Positions 43,201-50,813 of a stretch of 64,000 nucleotides of DNA are shown piece after piece. The translations under genes were made by a program, and so were the position numbers. Numbering within the stretch: the stretch's first letter is position 1; each line of letters starts with the position of its first letter. Origin of the DNA: Belliella buryatensis (lineage in GTDB: Bacteria > Bacteroidota > Bacteroidia > Cytophagales > Cyclobacteriaceae); the NCBI RefSeq assembly GCF_900188245.1, contig NZ_FZOK01000009.1, forward strand, positions 120,919-184,918, read 5' to 3'. The notes beneath the pieces are model-generated. The model saw only the letters and a list, made by a program, of their open reading frames with translations. It searched no databases and had not been told where the DNA came from.

Positions 43201-44220
43201 ATGGCAAAGAAGAGTACGACTGCAAAGTCAAAAGCAAAATACTCCAAAGAAACTTATGCTTTTTGGTATGAAAGCATGTTGTTGATGAGAAAATTCGAGG
43301 AAAAGGCAGGTCAATTATATGGTCAGCAGAAAATCCGAGGATTTTGTCATTTATACATCGGCCAAGAAGCTTGTGCAGCTGGTGCGATTACCGCTTTGGA
43401 AAAAGATGATAAATGGATCACGGCTTACAGAGATCATGCTCACCCGCTAGGGCTTGGTACTGACCCAGGCGCTGTGATGGCTGAATTATACGGCAAAGCT
43501 ACTGGTACCACCAAAGGGAAAGGTGGATCAATGCACATCTTTGATAAAGAAAGAAACTTCATGGGAGGTCATGGTATCGTAGGTGCACAAGTTCCTATGG
43601 GATTAGGAATTGGTTTTGCTGAGAAATACCAAGGTACCAAGAATCTTTGCATTTGTCACATGGGTGATGGCGCAGTGAGACAAGGCGCAGTTCATGAAGC
43701 TTTCAACCTAGCTATGTTGTACAAAACTCCGGTTATTTTCGTCATCGAAAACAATGGATATGCAATGGGTACTTCTGTGGCCAGAACATCCAATGTGACT
43801 GAACTTTACAAGATTGGAGAAGCCTACGACATGCCTTCTTTCCCAGTAGACGGAATGAATGTGGAAGCTATCCACGAAGCGGTAGCAGAGGCAGCAGAGC
43901 GAGCTAGAAAAGGAGATGGACCAACTTTGTTGGAATTTAGAACATATAGATATAAAGGTCACTCCATGTCTGATCCTCAAAAATACAGAACGCGTGAGGA
44001 AGTAGAGGAGTACAAGCAAAGAGATCCAATTGAGCAAGTAAAAGCTACCATCCTTGATAATAAAATCCTTTCTGAGGAAGAGATCAAAGAGATAGACAAG
44101 AAAGTAAAGAAGCAAGTAGATGAATCTGTTAAATTTGCAGAAGAATCTCCATGGCCTGATGGTCAGGATGCATTCAAGGATGTGTACATGCAGGAAGACT
44201 ATCCATTTGTAATGGAATAA
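43201..44220 (+). CDS. pdhA: Pyruvate dehydrogenase E1 component, alpha subunit
   Basis: 339 residues. Thiamine diphosphate-binding motif GDGAVRQGAVHEAFNLA ... IENNGYAMGT, with the phosphate contacts RDHAHPLGLG and GKGGSMHIF, and the regulatory-loop equivalent RYKGHSMSDPQKYR. The first ~15 residues are Lys/Ser-rich. It decarboxylates pyruvate together with an E1 beta subunit. No pdhB or E2 gene is adjacent; the nearest downstream gene is a TPR protein behind a terminator, so this subunit is expressed apart from its partners. Confidence 0.95.
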   Translation: MAKKSTTAKSKAKYSKETYAFWYESMLLMRKFEEKAGQLYGQQKIRGFCHLYIGQEACAAGAITALEKDDKWITAYRDHAHPLGLGTDPGAVMAELYGKATGTTKGKGGSMHIFDKERNFMGGHGIVGAQVPMGLGIGFAEKYQGTKNLCICHMGDGAVRQGAVHEAFNLAMLYKTPVIFVIENNGYAMGTSVARTSNVTELYKIGEAYDMPSFPVDGMNVEAIHEAVAEAAERARKGDGPTLLEFRTYRYKGHSMSDPQKYRTREEVEEYKQRDPIEQVKATILDNKILSEEEIKEIDKKVKKQVDESVKFAEESPWPDGQDAFKDVYMQEDYPFVME

Positions 44221-44237
44221 ATCGAAGACCAGATTTG

Positions 44238-44274
44238 AAAAGCCTCGGAAATATCTTTTTTCGAGGCTTTTTTG
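44238..44274 (+). terminator. Rho-independent terminator after pdhA
   Basis: A 10-bp stem (AAAAGCCTCG at 44238-44247 with CGAGGCTTTT at 44262-44271), then Ts. Confidence 0.8.
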
Positions 44275-44315
44275 ATTGATTTTACTAGAGTTTTTTATGT
44301 ATTCCCCATACGGCT

Positions 44316-44345
44316 TTGCATTTGTTTTAAAGAAATATATCTTTG
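44316..44345 (+). promoter_or_regulatory. Bacteroidota-type promoter for the TPR gene
   Basis: TTG (44316-44318), a 19-base spacer and TATCTTTG (44338-44345), 19 bases before the ATG at 44365. This is the best match to the TTG-N19-TAnnTTTG pattern in the window. Confidence 0.6.
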
Positions 44346-44364
44346 CGTCAATAATTTTCATAGA

Positions 44365-45072
44365 ATGGCTAAGAAACAAACAAAAAATAGCGAAGTAGAA
44401 TACGAAGTACTGGAGAACCCAGAGGTGATCGCCAGCAGACTCGAACGAGGAGAAACCTTTGTCAGAGAAAATTCTAAAGTAGTAGGTGGAATTCTTATTG
44501 TAGGGGTGCTTTTGATTGCGGGAATCTTGTTTTTTCAGATCAATAAGCAAAATCAAAACGAGAAAGCGCAAGCTGAGATGTTCCAAGCTGTATATTACTT
44601 TGAACAAGATCAGACAGACCTCGCCCTTAATGGAGATGGAAGCAATGCAGGATTATTGAAAATCGCAGATCAATATTCTGGTACTGATGCAGCTAACTTG
44701 GCTAACTTCTACATTGGCTCTATTTATCTTTCAGAAGGTAAATACAATGATGCACTTACGCATTTGAAGAAATTTTCAGCAAGTGATTATTTTGTACAAG
44801 CTAAAACGTATGCCTTAATTGGCGATGCTTATTTAGAGTTGGAAAATGTTAAAGAAGCGATTAATTATTACAAAAAGGCTGCGGCTGAAGGTGAAAATAA
44901 ATACTTCACTCCAAGATATTTAAATAAATTGGCAGTAGCTTATGAAGAAGATGGTGATTTGACCAATGCTATCAAAACCTACGAAACGATCGAAGAAAAA
45001 TACTTTGAATCATACGAATTTACCAACGCACGAAAGCATAAAGCACGCTTAGAAGGTCTTGCCTCTAGGTAA
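44365..45072 (+). CDS. Membrane-anchored TPR protein
   Basis: 235 residues from the ATG at 44365, downstream of the promoter (the frame is open 31 codons further). A cytoplasmic ~35-residue N-terminus is followed by one membrane helix (~43-62, VVGGILIVGVLLIAGILFF) and a periplasmic stretch of about four TPR-type helix pairs (NLANFYIGSIYLSEGKYNDAL, VQAKTYALIGDAYLELENV, LNKLAVAYEEDGDLTNAIKTY). It resembles YfgM-type (TPR_21) proteins that act as chaperone-trafficking factors at the translocon. It is followed by a terminator before ribH. Confidence 0.8.
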   Translation: MAKKQTKNSEVEYEVLENPEVIASRLERGETFVRENSKVVGGILIVGVLLIAGILFFQINKQNQNEKAQAEMFQAVYYFEQDQTDLALNGDGSNAGLLKIADQYSGTDAANLANFYIGSIYLSEGKYNDALTHLKKFSASDYFVQAKTYALIGDAYLELENVKEAINYYKKAAAEGENKYFTPRYLNKLAVAYEEDGDLTNAIKTYETIEEKYFESYEFTNARKHKARLEGLASR

Positions 45073-45096
45073 TGCTTGTATATTTAAGCATTTGAG

Positions 45097-45130
45097 AAGA
45101 GTAAGACCCCAATGGTCTTACTCTTTTTTT
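45097..45130 (+). terminator. Terminator between the TPR gene and ribH
   Basis: A perfect 12-bp stem (45097-45108 with 45114-45125), 5-base loop, seven Ts ending at 45130. It lies only 28 bases before the ribH ATG. Confidence 0.88.
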
Positions 45131-45157
45131 ATACACAAACTCAAAAAAATAATCCTA

Positions 45158-45634
45158 ATGGCTACTAACCTCAAAAGTCTCAGTCAGTATTCAGAAAAAA
45201 ATATTGTAGATATCTCAAACAAAAAGTTTGGAATCGTGGTCTCAGAATGGAACGATCAAATTACAGAATCTCTCTTTTCGGCTTCTTTGGAAACATTGCT
45301 AAAGCATGGTGCCAAAAAGGATAATATTTATAGAAAAAATGTACCAGGCTCCTTTGAACTGACATTAGGCGCTCAGTGGTTAGCAGAAATAGAAGAGATC
45401 GATGCTGTAATTTGTCTAGGCTGTGTGATTCAAGGAGAGACTAGGCATTTTGACTTTATCTGTGATGCTGTGGCTCATGGCATAACCAATGTTGGTCTTA
45501 AGTATAACAAGCCAGTGATCTTTGGGGTGTTGACTCCAGACACTATGCAGCAAGCTCTTGATAGAGCAGGAGGAAAGCATGGCAACAAAGGTGATGAAGC
45601 AGCGATTACAGCTGTGAAAATGCTGGGCTTCTAA
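45158..45634 (+). CDS. ribH: 6,7-dimethyl-8-ribityllumazine synthase
   Basis: 158 residues from the ATG at 45158; an extension to 45059 would run through the terminator. Substrate-site motifs: FGIVVSEWNDQITESL, VPGSFELTLGAQWL, AVICLGCVIQGETRHFDFICDAVAHG (catalytic His in RHFD), PVIFGVLTPDTMQQALDRAGG with the conserved Arg, and NKGDEAAITAVKM. It makes the direct riboflavin precursor. Other rib genes are not here. No FMN riboswitch was recognised in the short leader. Confidence 0.96.
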   Translation: MATNLKSLSQYSEKNIVDISNKKFGIVVSEWNDQITESLFSASLETLLKHGAKKDNIYRKNVPGSFELTLGAQWLAEIEEIDAVICLGCVIQGETRHFDFICDAVAHGITNVGLKYNKPVIFGVLTPDTMQQALDRAGGKHGNKGDEAAITAVKMLGF

Positions 45635-45733
45635 GAAACAAGGTTCTCGCAGAGTTTACAAAGGGGCAAAGAGTGGCCAAAGAAATTGAGTTCATACATT
45701 GAATTAATTAACTACCTCAAACCTAATACATCA

Positions 45734-47053
45734 ATGAAAATAATGAAATTCGGTGGAACCTCCGTGGGGAAACCCGAGCGAATGCATCAAGTAAAAGACC
45801 TGATTACTAGAGATAGTCAGAAGAAGATTGTGGTGCTTTCGGCGCTATCAGGAACAACAAATGCGCTTGTAGGTATTGGTGAAGCTTTGGCAGATGCTGA
45901 TAAAGAGCTTGCAAAAAAGCGTATTGACGTTTTACATGCGCATTATTTGACTTTCTACAAGGATTTGCTCAAGTCAGATTCTGCACGCAAAAAAGCTGAA
46001 AAGATCATTGCTGAGCACTTTGAATTTCTCAATATCATTCTTAAGATTTCTTTCAATGAGGCGATTAATAGGGATATATTAGCTCAAGGAGAATTGCTCT
46101 CAACCAAGCTTTTTTATACCCTTTTGCAGGAGCTGGATATTCCAGCGGTATTCTTGCCCGCATTGGATTTTATGAGTATAGATGAAAATCACGAGCCTGA
46201 ATTGAAAAAGATTTCAGAGAAGGTAAAATCAATCCTGAAAAACTATCCAGAAGAGAGCATCTTTGTAACACAGGGCTATATCTGTAAAAACCACAGAAAC
46301 GAAGTAGATAACCTCAAGCGTGGAGGTTCTGATTATTCGGCCTCACTAATTGGTGCTGCCATCAATGCCGAAGTGGTGGAGATCTGGACTGATATCGACG
46401 GTATGCACAACAATGACCCTAGAATTGTAGATCAGACCAGGCCTATCGCTCAGTTGTCTTTTGATGAAGCAGCAGAGTTGGCCTACTTCGGAGCCAAGAT
46501 TCTACACCCAGCTTCTATCTGGCCTGCTCAACAATACAATATTCCTGTCAAATTGCTCAACACCATGGAGCCTGATGCTATTGGGACGACCATTACTGCC
46601 AAAGAACAAGGTACTGGTGTCAAGGCTTTAGCTGCAAAGGATGGAATCACTGCCATTAAGATTAAGTCTAGCAGGATGCTTTTGGCTTATGGTTTCTTGA
46701 GAAAGGTTTTCGAGGTTTTTGAAAAGTACAAGACTTCCATTGATATGATCACGACCTCTGAGGTTGCAGTCTCAGTGACGATTGATGATTTGTCCCATCT
46801 CAAAGAAATCATCCGAGAGTTGGAAGCTTATGGATCAGTTGAAGTAGATCAAAATCAAACCATCATTTCTATTGTAGGGAACTTGATTGCAGAATCAAAA
46901 GGGAGCGTCGCACAGATCATGAACTGTCTGACGGACTATCCTGTCAGGATGGTTTCCTATGGAGGAAGCAGGCACAATGTATCTCTGCTGGTAGATGCTC
47001 AATACAAAAATGCTGCGCTTCAAAGCCTGAACAGCGGACTATTCGAGTGGTAA
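45734..47053 (+). CDS. Aspartate kinase
   Basis: 439 residues from the ATG at 45734 (MKIMKFGGTSVG, the family start); the extension to a TTG at 45686 was rejected. Kinase core: KIVVLSALSGTTNAL, RDILAQGELLSTKLF, LKRGGSDYSASLIGAAI, EIWTDIDGMHNNDPR and EAAELAYFGAKILHP. Two ACT domains at the C-terminus (~300-439) indicate feedback inhibition by lysine or threonine. No homoserine dehydrogenase domain is attached, so it is a monofunctional enzyme (lysC-like). It lies ~100 bases after ribH without a clear terminator between. Confidence 0.95.
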   Translation: MKIMKFGGTSVGKPERMHQVKDLITRDSQKKIVVLSALSGTTNALVGIGEALADADKELAKKRIDVLHAHYLTFYKDLLKSDSARKKAEKIIAEHFEFLNIILKISFNEAINRDILAQGELLSTKLFYTLLQELDIPAVFLPALDFMSIDENHEPELKKISEKVKSILKNYPEESIFVTQGYICKNHRNEVDNLKRGGSDYSASLIGAAINAEVVEIWTDIDGMHNNDPRIVDQTRPIAQLSFDEAAELAYFGAKILHPASIWPAQQYNIPVKLLNTMEPDAIGTTITAKEQGTGVKALAAKDGITAIKIKSSRMLLAYGFLRKVFEVFEKYKTSIDMITTSEVAVSVTIDDLSHLKEIIRELEAYGSVEVDQNQTIISIVGNLIAESKGSVAQIMNCLTDYPVRMVSYGGSRHNVSLLVDAQYKNAALQSLNSGLFEW

Positions 47054-47071
47054 ACCAATCCTTCGAATTTG

Positions 47072-47105
47072 AATCCCCTTCTTTATTTTAGGAAGGGGAT
47101 TTTTT
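47072..47105 (+). terminator. Rho-independent terminator after the aspartate kinase gene
   Basis: A 10-bp stem (AATCCCCTTC at 47072-47081 with GAAGGGGATT at 47092-47101), 10-base loop, then Ts. It reaches the stop codon of the convergent ATPase gene. Confidence 0.82.
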
Positions 47106-48225
47106 ATGACCTGGCCATCCATCTGGCTAAAAGTACCTCGTGAACCAAGTACACTCCATTGTCCTCGATGACGAGTTCTTGCTTTCTAAGGGATTTGATT
47201 GCTGTATTCACAGTGCTTGCAGCACCTAGTTGATGTTTGTTGATAAACTCCTTGGAAAGTGGGTTTTCTAAGGGTTCTTCTTTGGCTATGGCTTGAAAGA
47301 CCCGCCACTGAGTCTTTGTGAGCATTTTTGGGAAATTAGCAAAAATAGCTTGTTGCTGTTCCAAGATATCTCTTTTTACACGATGAAAATCAGCTTCTTT
47401 GACCTCTTGGCATTGAGCGTAGAGATAATTGCAAATCAATTGAACCGTATAAGTCTGTCCCCTTGACCATTCGATTATCATCTTGATGATATCTTCAGAG
47501 ATCACTTTTTTCTTGGCCTCAAAGTGTGATTGAATAAAAGCGGAGTATTTTTCTAGTGGTATAGGATCTAATGGGAGCATTTGAGCACTGAGATAAAACG
47601 GTCTATTCTTCTCCAAAAACATCTCTGACATCATGCCTCTGTGACTACCAGAGAAAATAAACCTGATATCTGGAAATTTTTGTACCCAACTTCTAAATAA
47701 GGCTTCTGCATGAACTTCATTGTAAGTAGATACATGTTGAAATTCATCTATCGCTACCACTATGCTCTTTTTTCTTTGACTCAAAAAATCTCCCAATGCA
47801 TGAAGGGACTGCTCTTCATGGCCAGGGGCTTTCAAGCCTAGACTCAATGAAGGCACGCCTGATATGGGATCAAAACTAATCGAAGCGCCTATAGATGCTA
47901 TCAATTTTTGAATGCTAGCACTAATTCCAGATTTGGTCTTACCAAATCTTTCAAATACTGCGCTGGACAGTTCTCTCACAGCGTCTTCCATAGATATTGC
48001 CGAAAGGAAATCTACATATACCGTCTCATAAGCCCCAGAGTCCTCCAATTCCTCAAAAAATCTATGTACCAAAGCAGACTTTCCCAGCCTTCTCCAAGCA
48101 TATAATACGACATTTCTTCCATTGTTTATATGATTTTGTAGTAAGGAAAGATCTTTTTCTCTATCACAGAAATAGGCTTTCCCATGATAGGTGTTCAATA
48201 CGAAAGGATTGTCTGGCTTTTTCAT
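47104..48225 (-). CDS. AAA+ ATPase, archaeal-ATPase-like, with C-terminal winged helix
   Basis: 373 residues. N-terminal NPFVLNTYHGKAYFCDREKDL is the typical start of the COG1672 group. P-loop YAWRRLGKS (Gly48-Lys49-Ser50), Walker B VVAIDEFQH, sensor FIFSGSHRGMM, and helical lid YTVQLICNYLYAQ; residues ~300-370 look like a winged helix (QWRVFQAIAKEEP, AASTVNTAIKSLRKQELV). The family is prone to horizontal transfer and often paired with a DUF234 nuclease or a toxin; here no partner is adjacent. Three 14-bp tandem repeats lie 20 bases upstream of the ATG and may be its own operator. Confidence 0.88.
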   Translation of the reverse strand: MKKPDNPFVLNTYHGKAYFCDREKDLSLLQNHINNGRNVVLYAWRRLGKSALVHRFFEELEDSGAYETVYVDFLSAISMEDAVRELSSAVFERFGKTKSGISASIQKLIASIGASISFDPISGVPSLSLGLKAPGHEEQSLHALGDFLSQRKKSIVVAIDEFQHVSTYNEVHAEALFRSWVQKFPDIRFIFSGSHRGMMSEMFLEKNRPFYLSAQMLPLDPIPLEKYSAFIQSHFEAKKKVISEDIIKMIIEWSRGQTYTVQLICNYLYAQCQEVKEADFHRVKRDILEQQQAIFANFPKMLTKTQWRVFQAIAKEEPLENPLSKEFINKHQLGAASTVNTAIKSLRKQELVIEDNGVYLVHEVLLARWMARS

Positions 48226-48244
48226 AGCGTCATATTAGTCATTG

Positions 48245-48286
48245 TTACGCAAAGTACGTAACGCAAAGTACATAACGTAAAGTACG
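48245..48286. repeat. Three 14-bp tandem repeats upstream of the ATPase gene
   Basis: Units TTACGCAAAGTACG, TAACGCAAAGTACA and TAACGTAAAGTACG run without spacers, each itself two heptamer-like halves. They sit 20 bases upstream of the ATPase ATG (minus strand) and ~75 bases from the divergent M14 peptidase start, where they would overlap a promoter. Confidence 0.85.
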
Positions 48287-48361
48287 TAATAAAGGTAGAA
48301 TAATCAAAACCAGTTGTAAAATCCTTTTAGTATTTAATCTACTTTTTACTCAAATTTCGAC

Positions 48362-50095
48362 ATGAAAAAAATCCTACTCCTTTCATTGTGCTTGTTTGGT
48401 GGCTTGATGGCCTACGGACAAAAAACTTATTTGACTCAATTTGAAAAATCTGCAGGAAAGCAAACACCTGTTTATGAGGATGTAATCGCATACTTTGCGG
48501 AGTTGGCGGCAGATTTTCAACAAGTCAAAATGGTAGAAATGGGAACCACAGATGCTGGGTTGCCACTTCATGTGGTGATTTACGATCCAAGTGGGGAATT
48601 TGACCCAAAGGTGTGGCATCAGCAAGAGCAACTGATTGTGTACATTAATAATGCTATCCACCCAGGTGAGCCAGATGGTATAGATGCATCTATGATGCTA
48701 CTGAGAGATATCTTACTTGGAAAGCAAAACTTACCAGAAAAGACCATATTAGCCATCACTCCAGTATATAATATTGGTGGTCATCTCAACAGGGGTGCTC
48801 ACAGCAGGGTCAATCAGAACGGCCCAGAGGAATTTGGTTTCAGAGGTAATGCTCGAAGCTATGACTTAAATAGAGACTTTATTAAGGCAGATACAAGAAA
48901 TGCCCGATCCTTTCAGCAAATCTTCAACTGGATGAAGCCTCATGTATTCATCGATACCCATGTGAGTAATGGAGCAGATTACCAACACGTGATGACATTG
49001 ATTTCTACCCAACACAATAGGCTGGGAGGTCAATTGGGTGAATATTTACAAAAAGAAATGAACCCATTTCTATATGCGGATATGAAAAAGAGGGATTTTC
49101 CCATGATTCCTTATGTCAATGCTTATGGAAGTGGACCAGAAAATGGATGGCCTCAATTCAAAGATATCGGTAGGTACAGTAGTGGTTATGCAGCCCTGTT
49201 CAAAACACTCAGCTTTATGCCAGAAACACACATGCTGAAACCATATGATCAGCGAGTAGCTTCTACTTATGCACTTTTTGAATCCTTTATCGCATTATTT
49301 CAAAGAGACGCCAGCAAGATCGTTGCTATGGTCAAAGCAGATCGAGCTGCTGTATCCAATCAAAGCAGTTTTGGTCTAAATCATTCCTCTGATCGCAGTA
49401 CTTTTCAGATGATGGAATTTCATGGTTATGAATCAGGCCAAAAGCCATCTGAAATTTCAGGACTGCCCCGCTTGTATTATGACAGAGCTAAGCCATATAG
49501 TATGGAGATCAAGTTTTATGATACCTATAAACCTACTTTGACGATTGACAAACCTAAGGCGTATATTATCCCTCAAGGTTGGCATAATGTCATTGATAAC
49601 CTTAGAAGAAATGGGATCAAGGTTGAAGAGCTCAAAAAGGACAGTGCCGTGTCGGTGACTGTTTACCATATCAAGGATTTCCAAACAGGGCAAAGGTCTT
49701 TTGAGGGGCACTACCTCCACAGCAGAGTAGCTGTAGATAAGTCAAGTGAAATCATGCACTTCCGGAAAGGAGATGTTATCGTACACATGAATCAAGAGGC
49801 TAATAATTACCTAATGGAAGTTCTCGAGCCAGAAGGTGAAGATAGCTTCTTTGCATGGAATTTCTTCGACACCATCCTTCAATCTAAAGAAGGCTATTCT
49901 GCGTATGTCTTTGAGGATTTGGCAGCAGAGTTCTTGAGCAAAAACCCCCAACTCAAATCAGAATTAGAAGCGGCTAAAGCGGCAGATGAGACACTTGCAA
50001 ATAGTGGCCCAGCGCAACTCAGATGGGTCTACGAGCGCTCACCGTGGAAGGAAAAAGAGCATAATAGGTATCCAGTCTATAGAGTGGAAAATTGA
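48362..50095 (+). CDS. Secreted M14 family zinc carboxypeptidase
   Basis: 577 residues. Signal peptide 1-20 (ILLLSLCLFGGLMAYG, then QK). The M14 zinc motif is NAIHPGEPDGIDAS (HxxE form, His and Glu), with SYDLNRDFIKADTRNAR and the third ligand in FIDTHVSNGADYQH. The C-terminal half (~350-577) carries a further domain (YIIPQGWHNVIDNLRRNGI ...). The protein is expected in the periplasm or outside, removing residues from peptides. It is divergent from the ATPase gene and followed by a short hairpin with a T-rich tail at 50117-50160. Confidence 0.9.
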   Translation: MKKILLLSLCLFGGLMAYGQKTYLTQFEKSAGKQTPVYEDVIAYFAELAADFQQVKMVEMGTTDAGLPLHVVIYDPSGEFDPKVWHQQEQLIVYINNAIHPGEPDGIDASMMLLRDILLGKQNLPEKTILAITPVYNIGGHLNRGAHSRVNQNGPEEFGFRGNARSYDLNRDFIKADTRNARSFQQIFNWMKPHVFIDTHVSNGADYQHVMTLISTQHNRLGGQLGEYLQKEMNPFLYADMKKRDFPMIPYVNAYGSGPENGWPQFKDIGRYSSGYAALFKTLSFMPETHMLKPYDQRVASTYALFESFIALFQRDASKIVAMVKADRAAVSNQSSFGLNHSSDRSTFQMMEFHGYESGQKPSEISGLPRLYYDRAKPYSMEIKFYDTYKPTLTIDKPKAYIIPQGWHNVIDNLRRNGIKVEELKKDSAVSVTVYHIKDFQTGQRSFEGHYLHSRVAVDKSSEIMHFRKGDVIVHMNQEANNYLMEVLEPEGEDSFFAWNFFDTILQSKEGYSAYVFEDLAAEFLSKNPQLKSELEAAKAADETLANSGPAQLRWVYERSPWKEKEHNRYPVYRVEN

Positions 50096-50116
50096 TTATA
50101 TTTGAGGATATGATTC

Positions 50117-50160
50117 AAGCCATGTAAAGAATAACAATAAATATCCATGGCTTTTCTTTT
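50117..50160 (+). terminator. Possible terminator after the M14 peptidase gene
   Basis: AAGCCATG (50117-50124) pairs with CATGGCTT (50146-50153) around a 21-base loop, followed by TTCTTTTTT. The stem is short and the loop long, so confidence is moderate. Confidence 0.45.
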
Positions 50161-50423
50161 TTAGAATTTAGTCAAGGTATTAAGATGATTGATGTGGTAA
50201 TTCGAAATTTTGAGGTCATAGGAAAGGCATCAAAAAAACTTCCAAAAGAATTAAAATAAAATATCCAGATGTGCCATGGACAGAGATGTATCTATTGAGA
50301 AAAAAAATCTCACATGAATACTTTGGTGTTGATATTGAAATAATCTGGGACTTAGCTACTAATTGTCTTCCAGAGATTACACAACAAATAATGGATATTT
50401 TAGATAATGAGGAATTGAAATAG
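50155..50423 (+). pseudogene. Frameshifted remnant of a HepT-like (DUF86) toxin gene
   Basis: Reading from 50155: SFLEFSQGIKMIDVVIRNFE, then VIGKASKKLPKELK, a stop at 50257-50259, and, one frame over, KYPDVPWTEMYLLRKKISHE followed by YFGVDIEIIWDLATNCLPEI and TQQIMDIL. Joined, this matches the C-terminal two-thirds of HepT (RNFEVIGEA ... KYPxVPWxEM..LRxxxxHEYFGVDxEIIW), including the RX4-6HXY RNase motif (here Arg ... HEY). The N-terminal third is missing, and one base is lost around the AAAATAAAA run near 50253-50261. The MNT antitoxin gene that usually precedes HepT is absent. Confidence 0.75.
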
Positions 50424-50425
50424 GA

Positions 50426-50752
50426 ATGAATAAAAAAGAAACGACACCTTCACTTTTAAAAAAGCTTCAAACCAAATGGAAACTGAAAAGTCTCCAACAG
50501 GTCATTCTTGTTTTGGTGGTCTTCGCATTGACTGGTTTTACAATTCTTTTCATCAAGAAGCCTATCTTTGATTTTTTGGGGATTAGTATGGAAAAAGGAG
50601 GTTTTTGGAAAACTGTGCTCTACTTACTACTTGTCCTCCCGCTTTATCAGATCATCCTGCTTTTTTGGGGCTTTGTATTTGGTCAATTTCATTTTTTCTG
50701 GGAAAAAGAAAAACAGATTTTCAGAAGAATCAAAAAAATCGGCAAACGATAG
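50426..50752 (+). CDS. Small membrane protein (DUF6787-like)
   Basis: 108 residues with two membrane segments (~24-45 and ~64-88) and short basic ends (LKKLQTKWKLKSLQQ at the start, KEKQIFRRIKKIGKR at the end). The phrase TKWKLKSLQQVILVLVVFAL resembles a Bacteroidota family of unknown function (DUF6787), assigned from memory only. It begins 3 bases after the HepT remnant's stop and lies 61 bases before the ABC exporter gene. Confidence 0.6.
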   Translation: MNKKETTPSLLKKLQTKWKLKSLQQVILVLVVFALTGFTILFIKKPIFDFLGISMEKGGFWKTVLYLLLVLPLYQIILLFWGFVFGQFHFFWEKEKQIFRRIKKIGKR

Positions 50753-50813
50753 TCTTTTAGGTAGCATGATTACGTAAATTTGCAGATTGATTTGATAAGA
50801 GCATAAGACAGGA

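Noticed and set aside
44272..44364. Longer N-terminus for the TPR protein
   Set aside because: The extension would be encoded upstream of and across the predicted promoter and lacks conserved features.
43708..44607. Long minus-strand ORF (299 codons) opposite pdhA and the TPR gene
   Set aside because: Its translation is low-complexity Phe/Tyr-rich antisense of two well-supported genes and crosses their terminator.
45059..45157. Longer N-terminus for RibH
   Set aside because: It would run through a perfect terminator hairpin, and the known enzyme starts at the ATG at 45158.
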